The notes under the pieces: generated by a model
Told to the model about the DNA's origin: nothing
Seen by the model: only the letters and a program-made list of their open reading frames with translations
Databases searched by the model: none
Shown: piece after piece, positions 25,293-33,748 of the stretch
Numbering within the stretch: the stretch's first letter is position 1
Layout: every line of letters starts with the position of its first letter
Source of the DNA: JAGIBJ01 sp032119795
GTDB lineage: Bacteria > Actinomycetota > Thermoleophilia > Solirubrobacterales > Solirubrobacteraceae
Direction: 5' to 3'
Length of the DNA stretch: 64,000 bases
Assembly (NCBI GenBank): GCA_032119795.1
Contig: JAUMFO010000008.1
Coordinates: 372,001 to 436,000, forward strand
Program-made: the position numbers and the translations under genes

Positions 25293-25981
25293 TGACCGGG
25301 GCCGTCGTCCTCGGGCTTGCGACCGTCACTCCGCTCATCCTTGGGGCGATCCTCGGCGTCTACCGGTCCCTGCCCGCTCGGACGCTGGCGGTCGTGTTGG
25401 CCTTCGGCGCCGGGACCATGATTGCGTCCGTCAGCATTGGCCTGTTCGAGCCTGCCACCAAGGAGCTCGGGGGCGTCTTGGCGCCCCTGGCGCTGCTCGC
25501 GGGAACCGCGACCTTTGTCGTCGGCAGCCGCGCGATCGGCCACCGCGCCGGCGGCGCCCGCAGCGCCGTGGGCTGGGCACTCCTGCTCGGCGTCCTGCTC
25601 GACGGGATCCCGGAGAACGCGGCGCTCGGCGTCAACAGCGAGGTCGACGTCGCCCTGCTCGCCGCCATCGCGATCGGCAACGCCCCCGAGGCGATCGGCG
25701 GCGCCGAGAAGATGCTGAAGGAGGCAGGTCTGCGCCGCCAAACCGTTCTGCTCATCTGGGGAGCCGTCTCCGTGCTGCTGCTGGTCGTCGTGGTGCTGGC
25801 CCGAGCCGCGGGCGACGCACTCGACCCGTCCGGCATCGCGCTGGTGGAGGCATTTGCCGGCGGCGCCGTCATCGCGGTCCTCGCCGACTCGATGATCCCC
25901 GAGGCCTACGAGGACGGCGGCCCGAACGTCGCGTTCGCGGTCGCGGCAGGCTTCGCGCTGGCATTCGCGCTGGGTGGGTAG
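25292..25981 (+). CDS. ZIP-family-like metal transporter
   Basis: 229 residues, about eight helices. The ATG shares one base with the previous stop. Typical ZIP positions can be traced: LLGVLLDGIPENAALGV in the helix-4 position (the common HNxPEG is DGIPEN here), AIAIGNAPEAIGGAEKM in helix 5 and VIAVLADSMIPEAYEDGG near the end. The usual metal-binding histidines are absent and the acidic and Asn residues remain, so the substrate ion is uncertain. It probably moves a divalent cation across the membrane. Co-transcribed with the lipid kinase. Confidence 0.75.
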   Translation: MTGAVVLGLATVTPLILGAILGVYRSLPARTLAVVLAFGAGTMIASVSIGLFEPATKELGGVLAPLALLAGTATFVVGSRAIGHRAGGARSAVGWALLLGVLLDGIPENAALGVNSEVDVALLAAIAIGNAPEAIGGAEKMLKEAGLRRQTVLLIWGAVSVLLLVVVVLARAAGDALDPSGIALVEAFAGGAVIAVLADSMIPEAYEDGGPNVAFAVAAGFALAFALGG

Positions 25982-25992
25982 CCTTGAGCGCG

Positions 25993-27123
25993 ATGTCCGA
26001 TCAAGCGACCCTTCTCGAGATCCCGACCAGCCTGCTGCCGGCTGATGGCCGCTTCGGCGCCGGGCCGTCCAAGGTCCGCCCTGAGCAGATCCAGGCGATC
26101 GTGGAGGGTGGCTCCTCGATCATGGGCACCAGCCACCGCCAGGCGTCCGTCAAGGATGTCGTCGGGCGCGTGCGCTCGGGTCTCTCCGATCTGTTCTCGC
26201 TGCCGGACGGCTACGAGGTCCTCCTGGGCAACGGCGGCACCACGGCGTTCTGGGATGCCGCCGCTGCCGGCCTGATCCGCGAGAAGTCGCTGCACCTCAC
26301 CTACGGCGAGTTCTCCTCGAAGTTCGCGAAGGTCGCCGCAGGCGCCCCGTTCCTGCAGGACCCGATCGTGATCAGCGCCGAGCCGGGAAGTGCGCCGAAG
26401 CCCACCTCGGATCCGTCGGTCGACCTGATCGGCTGGGCCCATAACGAGACCTCGACCGGCGTGGCCGTGCCCGTCGTCCGGCCCGAGGGCTCCGGCGACG
26501 CACTGATCGCCATCGACGCGACCTCCGGTGCCGGCGGGCTCCCGGTCGACATCACCCAGAGCGACGTCTACTACTTCGCGCCGCAGAAGTGCTTCGCCTC
26601 CGACGGCGGCCTCTGGCTCGCGATCGTCTCCCCTGCCGCCGTCTCCCGCATCGAGGAGCTCGGCGCCGCGACCGATCGCTGGATCCCCGAGTTCCTGTCG
26701 CTCACGACCGCGCGCGACAACTCGCTCAAAAACCAGACCTACAACACGCCCGCGCTCGCGACGCTGCTGCTCCTGGAGAACCAGCTGGAGTGGATGAACT
26801 CCAATGGTGGCCTCGACTTCACCGTCGGCCGGACGAAGGACTCCTCGGACCGCATCTACCAGTGGGCCGAGGCCTCCTCGGTGGCCAGCCCGTTCGTCGC
26901 CGACCCCGCGCACCGCTCGCAGGTGATCGTGACGGTCGACTTCGACGAGTCCGTCGACGCCGCGAAGATCGCCAAGACGCTGCGCGCCAACGGCGTCGTC
27001 GACACCGACCCCTACCGCAAGCTCGGCCGCAACCAGCTGCGCATCGCCACATTCCCGGCGATCGACCCGGACGACGTCTCAGCGCTGCTGGGCTGCATCG
27101 ACTATGTGATCGAGAACGGCTGA
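25993..27123 (+). CDS. serC: Phosphoserine aminotransferase
   Basis: 376 residues from ATG at 25993; an in-frame TTG three codons earlier is less likely. PLP enzyme of serine synthesis converting 3-phosphohydroxypyruvate plus glutamate to phosphoserine. Seen: RFGAGPSKVRPEQI, GTSHRQASVK, LGNGGTTAFWDAA, GWAHNETSTGVAVPV, AIDATSGAGGLPVD and the PLP lysine in YYFAPQKCFASDGG. The wording matches the actinobacterial SerC branch. Serine made here would feed O-acetylserine and cysteine synthesis, consistent with the sulfur genes 5 kb to the left. Confidence 0.93.
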   Translation: MSDQATLLEIPTSLLPADGRFGAGPSKVRPEQIQAIVEGGSSIMGTSHRQASVKDVVGRVRSGLSDLFSLPDGYEVLLGNGGTTAFWDAAAAGLIREKSLHLTYGEFSSKFAKVAAGAPFLQDPIVISAEPGSAPKPTSDPSVDLIGWAHNETSTGVAVPVVRPEGSGDALIAIDATSGAGGLPVDITQSDVYYFAPQKCFASDGGLWLAIVSPAAVSRIEELGAATDRWIPEFLSLTTARDNSLKNQTYNTPALATLLLLENQLEWMNSNGGLDFTVGRTKDSSDRIYQWAEASSVASPFVADPAHRSQVIVTVDFDESVDAAKIAKTLRANGVVDTDPYRKLGRNQLRIATFPAIDPDDVSALLGCIDYVIENG

Positions 27124-27146
27124 GGGAGCAGCGGCCACCCTGGACA

Positions 27147-27184
27147 AGACATAGCCCATGTAATATTTTACATGGGCTATGTCT
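27147..27184. promoter_or_regulatory. 38-bp inverted repeat overlapping the antitoxin start codon
   Basis: Two perfect 17-bp arms (AGACATAGCCCATGTAA and its complement) flank the 4-base centre TATT. The antitoxin ATG (27179) lies inside the right arm, and TAATAT at 27161-27166 is a fair -10 box, which would give a leaderless transcript. This is the expected place for toxin-antitoxin autorepression; in RNA the arms would also hide the start codon. Confidence 0.75.
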
Positions 27185-27724
27185 AAGTTGCGCTCCCTCG
27201 ACCTCCTGTCCACGCCGACGACGGTCTTTCGAGCCTCGGCGTTGCAGCGCGAATACCGTCGAGTGCTCGACGGCGCACACCACGCGCCGGTGCCGGTCCT
27301 CGACAGCGATAACGAGCTCCTATCGGTCGAGCGATGGAGCACGATGGCGTTTAGCCATGGCGTCGTGGCAGCGCTAGAGGACGTTGGGCAGTTCCATGCC
27401 GCGTACGCGCAGCACAAAGACGATGAACCCGTTAGCTGGGTAGCGATGACGCCGTACCCATGGCTCGTCGCGCTCGACCGCGACGAGATCGACGAGTTCG
27501 CAACCGAGCTGTTCCCCTACCTCATGGACTCGGTCCGACGCGGGAGCCTCGAATCGTTTGCAGGCAACCTGCGGGCCTGGGAGTCGACGGCTGAGACCTA
27601 CGACAACGACGAGATGCTCGCCGCAATGCTGACGCCATTCGATGGCGCGAGCCTCGTCGAGGTGAGTCCTCCTTCGGAGGAGCAAGCTCAGGCCGCCGAG
27701 ACGCCAGGCGCCAGCGCCGCATGA
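27179..27724 (+). CDS. Type II antitoxin, Phd/YefM-like
   Basis: 181 residues. The N-terminal 60 residues (TTVFRASALQREYRRVLDGAHHAPVPVLD, then a short strand and helix) resemble the Phd/YefM DNA-binding fold, where a small beta-sheet and helices make an operator-binding dimer. The acidic C-terminal 100 residues would wrap the toxin. The start was chosen at the ATG in the palindrome because no other start lies near the N-terminus; no Shine-Dalgarno is present. The toxin gene overlaps its stop by 4 bp (ATGA). The family call is tentative but the gene pair is convincing. Confidence 0.7.
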   Translation: MSKLRSLDLLSTPTTVFRASALQREYRRVLDGAHHAPVPVLDSDNELLSVERWSTMAFSHGVVAALEDVGQFHAAYAQHKDDEPVSWVAMTPYPWLVALDRDEIDEFATELFPYLMDSVRRGSLESFAGNLRAWESTAETYDNDEMLAAMLTPFDGASLVEVSPPSEEQAQAAETPGASAA

Positions 27725-28035
27725 GCACGGAAGTCCAGCCACCCGGTGGCAGCTACGCCGGAACGCACAAGGTCTGGGCAACGAACAAAGGCAAGAAAGG
27801 CTGGGACAAGCTCTGCCAGTCGCACGCGACCAACATGCGCCGGTGTTACGTCGACCTGGCCGACAAGCCATTTCCCCAATTGCCCTCCCAGCGCCACCAC
27901 CGTCTCAAGGGCAAATTGAAGGACTTCTGGGAGTGGGAAGTCGGAGGCGGCGCACGTGTTCGCTACCAAGCCCACGACACATCGACCGATCCCGTGGTGG
28001 TCTACGGCGGCCCGCCACCGCCCGATACCCACTAA
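27721..28035 (+). CDS. Type II toxin, RelE/ParE-superfamily-like
   Basis: 104 residues. It has the compact RelE-type pattern: GKKGWDKLCQSHATNMRRCYVDL (first helices), then RHHRLKGKLKDFWEWEV, then a strand GGARVRYQAH and a last strand before PPPPDTH. The HRLKG...WEWEV...RVRY core is typical of actinobacterial RelE/ParE-like mRNA interferases. The product is basic and small. It is translationally coupled to the antitoxin by ATGA. The exact target (ribosome-bound mRNA or gyrase) cannot be read from the sequence. Confidence 0.7.
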   Translation: MSTEVQPPGGSYAGTHKVWATNKGKKGWDKLCQSHATNMRRCYVDLADKPFPQLPSQRHHRLKGKLKDFWEWEVGGGARVRYQAHDTSTDPVVVYGGPPPPDTH

Positions 28036-28058
28036 CGGCCGCGAAGGCCGGCCCTGCC

Positions 28059-28976
28059 TCAGCAGTACGTGACCTTCTTGCGGCCGGTCGGCAACTTGAT
28101 GCGCGTCCGTGAGGCGTTGTTGGTCTCGTCGGATTCGACGAGGCGGTTGCGTGGGTCGGCGATGTGGATCAGGTCGTAGCAGCCCTTGAGGCCCTGGACG
28201 TCGATCCACTGCTCGTAGTAGGAGGCCGGGTAGATGTCTGCCCAGCCGGGCGAGGTTCCGAGGGTGACTTTCTTGCGCTTGGCGCTGCGGCTGCAGGCCG
28301 GGTACACCTCGCGGGCGGGCGAGCGCTCCCAGTCCCAGAGTTTGCGCAGATCGCGGAGGCAGTAGACGAGTTTGGGGCCGACCCGCACCCGCGTCGGCGT
28401 GGCCCCCGTCGTCCAGATCTCGAACTGGGCGGTGTACTCGAACTTCCAGATCCGGCCTTGGCCGGGGATCGCTTTGAAGAGCAGGCGGCCGGCGTCGCCG
28501 GGCACGCGGATCGACTGGCGGTTGTCGACCCGGTGCACGTACTGCACGGCCTTCATCGTCGTCGAGCTCGTCTTGGTACCGCGGACCTCAACCGGGCCCG
28601 CACCGATCGAGAGGACCGCGTTGGCAACGCGCAGGACGCGGCGCTTGCGCTCCACATCCGGAATCATTTGGTAGGGCGGGCGCATCGCCAGATCCGGGCA
28701 GAGCGCGCCTTCCTCGTCGCACACGCTGGCCCCCTCGTGCGCGCCGGGCTCGATCCGCAGCGGCGTCGGGCTGACGTACGGCTTCGGCGGCAGCGGCACA
28801 ATCGCCTTCGCGCGATCGGCCCCTTCGTCGGTCGACGCAAGCCCAAAGAACGCCAGCGGCGACGTCAGGATTGCGAGCGCCAAGATGGCGCCGGCGGCGC
28901 GCAGACGCGACCTGGGCGGCGTCGCCGGCACGGCGACCTCATCGTTGGACCGGACTCGGGTGGGGCGGCTCGGCAT
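28059..28976 (-). CDS. Secreted lysyl-oxidase-like protein with degenerate copper motif
   Basis: 305 residues. One N-terminal hydrophobic helix (AAGAILALAILTSPLAFFGLA, residues 27-47) acts as signal or anchor. The rest follows bacterial lysyl-oxidase-like proteins: LCPDLAMRPPYQM, AVLSIGAGPVEVRG, VGPKLVYCLRD, GTSPGWADIYPASYYEQWIDVQG and HIADPRNRLVESDETNNAS, where the end is the most typical part. In true lysyl oxidases a His-rich copper site lies before the FELW-like strand; here the region reads KFEYTAQFEIWTT, with no histidine. An amine oxidase activity is therefore doubtful and a structural or binding role is more likely. Confidence 0.65.
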   Translation of the reverse strand: MPSRPTRVRSNDEVAVPATPPRSRLRAAGAILALAILTSPLAFFGLASTDEGADRAKAIVPLPPKPYVSPTPLRIEPGAHEGASVCDEEGALCPDLAMRPPYQMIPDVERKRRVLRVANAVLSIGAGPVEVRGTKTSSTTMKAVQYVHRVDNRQSIRVPGDAGRLLFKAIPGQGRIWKFEYTAQFEIWTTGATPTRVRVGPKLVYCLRDLRKLWDWERSPAREVYPACSRSAKRKKVTLGTSPGWADIYPASYYEQWIDVQGLKGCYDLIHIADPRNRLVESDETNNASRTRIKLPTGRKKVTYC

Positions 28977-29049
28977 GCGCCCGAGATCGTAGCGACGGTA
29001 GCCTGCGACCGGGCTGCTTCAACCGGGCCCGCGCACCTCTAGGAGAACC

Positions 29050-29883
29050 ATGGCACGCACGCTTGCCGGCAAGACGCTCTTCATCTCAGGCGGGAGCCGC
29101 GGAATCGGCCTGGCCATCGCGCTGCGTGCCGCCAAGGACGGCGCCAACGTCGCGCTCCTCGCCAAGACGGATCAGCCGCACCCCAAGCTCGAAGGCACGG
29201 TCCACACCGCCGCAGCCGAGATCGACGCGGCCGGCGGCACCGGCCTGGCGATCGTCGGCGACGTGCGCGACGAGGAGAGCGTGCAGTCGGCCATCGACGC
29301 ATGCGTGGCCAAATTCGGCGGGATCGACATCGTCGTCAACAACGCGTCGGCCATCAACCTCAGCAAGACGGTCGACCTGCCGATGAAGCGCTTCGATCTG
29401 ATGAACCAGATCAACGTCCGCGGCACGTTCCTGGTCACCAAGACCGCCATCCCGCACCTGCAGAAGTCCGAAAACGGCCATGTGCTCACGCTCTCGCCGC
29501 CGCTGAACTTCGCGCCACACTGGCTCGGCAACAACGTCGCTTACATGATGGCCAAGTACGCCATGAGCCTCTGCGCGATCGGTATCGCCGAGGAGCAGCG
29601 CGAGCACGGCGTCGCCTCCAACGCCCTGTGGCCCCGCACGACGATCGCCACGGCAGCCGTCAACAACCTCCTCGGCGGCGCCGAGATGATGGCCACCTCA
29701 CGTACGCCCGAGATCATGGCCGACGCCGCCTACGCCGTCCTGACGCGTCCGTCACGCGAGTACACCGGCAACACGGCCATCGACGACGAGGTGCTCGCCG
29801 AGGAAGGCATCACCGATCTCGAGCAGTACTCCGTCACGCCCGGCACCACGCAGTTCACGCCCGACCTTTTCCTCGACGCATAG
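29050..29883 (+). CDS. SDR-family oxidoreductase, HSDL2-like
   Basis: 277 residues; AGGAG lies 5 bases before ATG. NAD(P)-binding SGGSRGIGLAIALRAAKDGA, VGDVRD, the NNAS motif (DIVVNNASAINL) and active-site YMMAK (AYMMAKYAMSL). The insertion AKTDQPHPKLEGTVHTAAAEI and the NALWPRTTIATAAVNNLLGG stretch are typical of the hydroxysteroid-dehydrogenase-like-2 group, linked to fatty-acid metabolism. The substrate is unknown. Monocistronic, with its stop one base before the convergent zwf stop. Confidence 0.88.
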   Translation: MARTLAGKTLFISGGSRGIGLAIALRAAKDGANVALLAKTDQPHPKLEGTVHTAAAEIDAAGGTGLAIVGDVRDEESVQSAIDACVAKFGGIDIVVNNASAINLSKTVDLPMKRFDLMNQINVRGTFLVTKTAIPHLQKSENGHVLTLSPPLNFAPHWLGNNVAYMMAKYAMSLCAIGIAEEQREHGVASNALWPRTTIATAAVNNLLGGAEMMATSRTPEIMADAAYAVLTRPSREYTGNTAIDDEVLAEEGITDLEQYSVTPGTTQFTPDLFLDA

Positions 29884-31329
29884 CTACGCCACCGCGTTGG
29901 GTCGTTCGGCTGGCACCTCCGGGAGGTGCCAGCCGGTCGGCTCGGCCAGGCGCTGTGCAGCCTCTGGCCCCCAGCTGCCGCGTTCATAGGGCTGCGTCTC
30001 CGGCGGGTCGGCGAGCAGCGGCGCGGCAACCTCCCAGAGTCGCTCGACCTCGTCGGCGCGGGTGAAGAGCATGTGGTCGCCGACCATCACGTCGCGAATC
30101 AACCGCTCGTAGGCCTCCAGACCGGTCGTGTTCAGGTGGCGCTGCACGTCGAGCGTGAGCGGCGCCGCCGCCACCGTCGAGCTTGGGCCGGGCACCTTGA
30201 CCTTCACGCCGACGGAGAGCTGCGGGTCGTCGCGGAGTTCAAAGACGATCGTGTTCGAGGGCCGGTCACCTTCGACCCGGCACCCGAAGATCGTGCAGTC
30301 GGGCTCTCGGAGCACCAACGTCACGACGCGGCGGCCTTCCGCGAGCCCTTTGCCGGTGCGCAGCAAGAACGGGACGCCGCGCCAGCGGTCGTTGTCGATG
30401 TCGGCCCGCAGCGCGACGAACGTCTCCCTTGCGGAGGCCGGGTCGACGCCGTCCTCGTCGGTGTAACCATCGAACTGCCCGTAGACGGTGAGTTCCGGAT
30501 CGAACGGCTGTAGATCTCGGAAGACTGCGGCTTTCGCGTCGCGCAGGGCCCCGGCGTCGAGGCTCGCAGGCTGCTCCATGGCCACGAACCCCAGGATCTG
30601 CGAGAGGTGGGTGACGACCATGTCGCGGAATGCGCCGGTCTCCTCGTAGAACGATCCGCGGCCGTCGACGCCGAGCGTCTCGGGAATGTCGATCTGGACG
30701 GCCTCGATGTGGCGGTTGCACCAGAGCGGCTCGAACAGGCCGTTGGCGAAGCGCAGCGCCAGGATGTCTTGCGCACCTTCCTTGCCGAGGAAGTGGTCGA
30801 TGCGAAAGATCGACTCCTCCGGCACATGCTCGTGGAGGGCGGCGTTGAGTTCGCAGGCGCTCTGCAGGTCGTGACCGAAGGGCTTCTCGAGCACGATCCT
30901 CGCCCGGTCGGTCGAGAGCCCGGTGCGCGCGAGCATGCCGACCATCGGCTGCATCGCCGACGGCGGGACCGACATGTAGAGGAGGGTCCGCGACGTGTCG
31001 CCGAGCTCTGCGCGAGCCTCGCGCACGGCCGCGGCAAGGTCGGCGCCGTCGTCGTCGGACGACGCGACGAACGAGATCCGATCCGAGAACGCCGCCCAGT
31101 CCGTCTCGTTGAAGTCGTCGGGAGCGAACCGCTCAAGCTTCTCGCGCACCTCGTCCGCGATCTCGCCATCCGGCGCGCGTCGACCGGAGCCGATCACCCG
31201 GAACTGCGCCGGCATGAGCCCGGCCTGGAACAAGCGGTACATCCCGGGCCACAGCTTGCGTGCCGCCAGATCGCCACGCGCCCCGAACAGGACGATCACG
31301 TGGGGGTCGAGCTGAAGCGGAACCGTCAT
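29884..31329 (-). CDS. zwf: Glucose-6-phosphate 1-dehydrogenase
   Basis: 481 residues from ATG at 31329 (MTVPLQLDPHVIVLFGARGDLA), the standard start; a 79-residue longer frame is not conserved-looking. The first enzyme of the oxidative pentose phosphate pathway, making NADPH. Seen: FGARGDLAARKLWPGMYRL (cofactor site), IVLEKPFGHDLQSA, the substrate/catalytic block FRIDHFLGKEGAQDIL, and GVPFLLRTGKGLAEGRR. The usual neighbours (opcA, tal, gnd) are not adjacent. Confidence 0.95.
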   Translation of the reverse strand: MTVPLQLDPHVIVLFGARGDLAARKLWPGMYRLFQAGLMPAQFRVIGSGRRAPDGEIADEVREKLERFAPDDFNETDWAAFSDRISFVASSDDDGADLAAAVREARAELGDTSRTLLYMSVPPSAMQPMVGMLARTGLSTDRARIVLEKPFGHDLQSACELNAALHEHVPEESIFRIDHFLGKEGAQDILALRFANGLFEPLWCNRHIEAVQIDIPETLGVDGRGSFYEETGAFRDMVVTHLSQILGFVAMEQPASLDAGALRDAKAAVFRDLQPFDPELTVYGQFDGYTDEDGVDPASARETFVALRADIDNDRWRGVPFLLRTGKGLAEGRRVVTLVLREPDCTIFGCRVEGDRPSNTIVFELRDDPQLSVGVKVKVPGPSSTVAAAPLTLDVQRHLNTTGLEAYERLIRDVMVGDHMLFTRADEVERLWEVAAPLLADPPETQPYERGSWGPEAAQRLAEPTGWHLPEVPAERPNAVA

Positions 31330-31498
31330 AGGTTCGAAGCTAGTCGCTCGCCAACGGTGAATCGTTCCGTCGCGTGGCCCGCCGACGCCCCGCAGACTCG
31401 GGGGCGCTGGTCGAAACCAAGGACGAAAAACACCCTTCGTTTCGACCGGCCCCGCCGCGCGCCCGATGGGCCGCCCACGTGACCAGGCGGTCAGGCGG

Positions 31499-32161
31499 TC
31501 AGGCCGCGGGGCCGTTCGGCAGGTCGCGCGGCGCCGTGCGGCGCTCGACGATCGCCAGCAACGCACGCTCGAGCAGGCGGACGAGCTCGTGGCGGGGCAT
31601 CACTGGCTTGTTGACCCAGGTGAGGACGGTCTCCTCGACGAAGCCAAGCCAGCCAGCGACGAGGAGCTCCAGGGCCGGGGTCGGCCGGCGGCCGAGGGCT
31701 CGCAGGACGACGTCGACGAGCTGGTCGCGCGACTCGGCGTAGATCTCGGCGACCTCGGAGTCGCCGCCGGCGACGCCACGAATGATCGCCACGTACGGGT
31801 CGCGGCGACGCTCCAGGAACGCCACGAACCGCTCGATGACGACCTTGACCTTCATCTCGTCGGCGACGCCCTCGGGCGGCTCGGCAATGCGAGACATCCG
31901 CCGCATCGCCGCTCGAATGATCGCCAGGTGGTAGTCGCGGCGGGTCGGGAAGTAGTTGAAGAGCAGCCCGCGCGAGATACCGGCGCGGCGAGACACCTCC
32001 TCCACCGTGATCTCGCCCAGCGGCCGCTCGGTGAGCAGCTGCAGCCCGATGCCGATCAGCTGGCGGCGGCGCTCAGCCGCGGGGAGCCGCTTGCCCGTCG
32101 GAGGGTCTGGAAGCACGGAGGCCGGCTGATCAGCCGGCGTGGCGCCGGTATTCACCTGCAC
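31499..32161 (-). CDS. TetR-family regulator of the divergent ACAD operon
   Basis: About 220 residues; GTG at 32161 is taken as start, with another GTG two codons later. The helix-turn-helix is GEITVEEVSRRAGISRGLLFNYFPTRRDYHLAIIRAAMRR. The C-terminal domain (WLGFVEETVLTWVNKPVMPRHELVRLL) is of the common fatty-acid/ligand-sensing type. The divergent acyl-CoA dehydrogenase operon begins 313 bp away, with a 15-bp inverted repeat close to its promoter. Likely repressor of that operon. Confidence 0.85.
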   Translation of the reverse strand: MQVNTGATPADQPASVLPDPPTGKRLPAAERRRQLIGIGLQLLTERPLGEITVEEVSRRAGISRGLLFNYFPTRRDYHLAIIRAAMRRMSRIAEPPEGVADEMKVKVVIERFVAFLERRRDPYVAIIRGVAGGDSEVAEIYAESRDQLVDVVLRALGRRPTPALELLVAGWLGFVEETVLTWVNKPVMPRHELVRLLERALLAIVERRTAPRDLPNGPAA

Positions 32162-32474
32162 GTTGCGGAGACCCCGGGACGCGGAATACCCGTCTGAGCA
32201 GGGGACGTGAAAACGCCCTGACCACCGACGTTGTGCCCAACCCCGAATGATTGGCACACCTGCGGTGGGCGAAGAGGAAAGAGATACGTGCCGCCGGTCA
32301 CACCATCAGGATACCCACATCGCAACCTGTAGCCGGGCGCGCGGCGCCGTGAGCAGTCGACATCACGTATGCTCGTTGAGCGTTGCTCAATAAGACATGC
32401 GTCTTGTTCGGCCGGCCTCCCCTCACGGCGCCGACCGCGTCCCGGCTGCAGCGCGACTCCCGGCGAGGCCACCG
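32162..32474. other. Divergent intergenic region (313 bp)
   Basis: No gene is seen here. It holds the promoters of the TetR gene and of the acyl-CoA dehydrogenase operon, including a TATGCT -10-like box at 32368-32373 and the inverted repeat at 32376-32390. A purine-rich stretch near 32270-32285 is part of the TetR-side leader. Confidence 0.5.
32376..32390. promoter_or_regulatory. Candidate operator (15-bp inverted repeat)
   Basis: TTGAGC-GTT-GCTCAA, perfect 6-bp arms around three bases, lying just downstream of a TATGCT box and so over the likely transcription start of the acyl-CoA dehydrogenase operon. TGAGC/GCTCA half-sites are common for TetR regulators of lipid genes. Confidence 0.6.
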
Positions 32475-33707
32475 ATGAACTTCGACCACTCCGCGCAGAC
32501 CACCGAGCTGATCCAGCGCTTCGAGCAGTTTTTCGCCGACGAGATCGCGCCCGTCGAGGAGCCTCTCCTCCGAGAGATGCTGGCCAAAGCGCCGGCCGAC
32601 CGGTGGGTCCAGCCGCCGGTCATGGAGGAGCTCAAGGCCAAAGCCAGGGGCCTCGGACTCTGGAACCTCTTCCTGCCGGATCCCGAGCACGGCGCCGGCC
32701 TGAGCAACGTCGACTACGCCCCGCTGGCGGAGCGAATGGGTCGCTCGATCATCGCCCCGGAGGTCTGCAACTGCAACGCGCCAGACACCGGCAACATGGA
32801 GGTCCTCCACATGTTTGGCACGCCGGAGCAGAAGGAGCGGTACCTGGAGCCGCTGCTCGCCGGCAAGATCCGCTCGGCGTTCTGCATGACGGAGCCGGGC
32901 GTCGCTTCCTCCGACGCCACCAACATGGAGGCCACCGCGATCGTCGAGGGCGACGAGGTCGTCGTCAACGGCCGCAAGTGGTGGAGCACCGGGATCGGGC
33001 ACCCCCACTGCGACATGTTGCTCTTCATGGGTCTGACCGACCCGGAGGCCGATCGCCACCACCGCCACTCGATGGTGCTGATCCCCAAGGATGCGCCGGG
33101 CGTGAAGGTCGAGCGCCTCCTCCCCACCATGGGCTACTACGACGAGCCCGGCGGCCACGGCGAGGTGAGCTTCACCGACGTACGCCTCCCGGCCGCGTCG
33201 GCCTTCGTCGGAGGCCCCGGCCAGGCCTTCCAGATCGCCCAGGCTCGCCTCGGCCCAGGCCGCGTGCATCACTGCATGCGCCTGATCGGCCTGGCCGAGA
33301 TGGCGCTGGAGATGGCTTGCCAGCGCGGCATCGAGCGCGTCGCCTTCGGCAAGCCGATCATCAATCTCGGTGGCAACCGCGAGCGCATCGCCGATGCGCG
33401 CATCGCGATCGATTCAACGCGCCTCCTGGTGCTCCAAGCCGCCTGGCTCCTCGACGAGAAGCGCCCCGAGGCGCTGGCCGCCGTCTCGGCCATCAAGGTC
33501 GCGGCGCCGCGCATGGCCTGCGAGGTCATCGACATGGCTATCCAGATCCACGGTGGCGGCGGCATGAGCGACGACTACCCGCTGGCGGCGGCCTACACGG
33601 CAGCTCGTTCGCTACGACTCGCCGATGGCCCGGACGAGGTTCACCAAGGCGTGCTAGCCCGGCTCGAGCTGGCGAAGTACGGTGCCGGGAAGTGGGGCGG
33701 GCGCTAG
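32475..33707 (+). CDS. ACAD10/11-like acyl-CoA dehydrogenase
   Basis: 410 residues from ATG at 32475. FAD-dependent acyl-CoA dehydrogenase with KARGLGLWNLFLPDPEHGAGLSNVDYAPL, FCMTEPGVASSDATNMEATA, RKWWSTGIGHPHCDM, GYYDEPGGHGEVSFTDVRLPA, ERVAFGKPIINLGGNRE, IQIHGGGGMSDDYPLAAAY and the end block RLADGPDEVHQGVLARLELAKY. The GLWNLFLP and ADGPDEVH wording marks the ACAD10/ACAD11 branch, not the straight-chain enzymes. First gene of a four-gene operon with an SDR, an APH-type kinase and a histidine-phosphatase-fold protein. A role in 4-hydroxyacyl-CoA breakdown is inferred from that company. Confidence 0.9.
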   Translation: MNFDHSAQTTELIQRFEQFFADEIAPVEEPLLREMLAKAPADRWVQPPVMEELKAKARGLGLWNLFLPDPEHGAGLSNVDYAPLAERMGRSIIAPEVCNCNAPDTGNMEVLHMFGTPEQKERYLEPLLAGKIRSAFCMTEPGVASSDATNMEATAIVEGDEVVVNGRKWWSTGIGHPHCDMLLFMGLTDPEADRHHRHSMVLIPKDAPGVKVERLLPTMGYYDEPGGHGEVSFTDVRLPAASAFVGGPGQAFQIAQARLGPGRVHHCMRLIGLAEMALEMACQRGIERVAFGKPIINLGGNRERIADARIAIDSTRLLVLQAAWLLDEKRPEALAAVSAIKVAAPRMACEVIDMAIQIHGGGGMSDDYPLAAAYTAARSLRLADGPDEVHQGVLARLELAKYGAGKWGGR

Positions 33708-33748
33708 CCCTGCCGCCCGCGCCCCGCGCCCAGGAGTCACGCACCACC

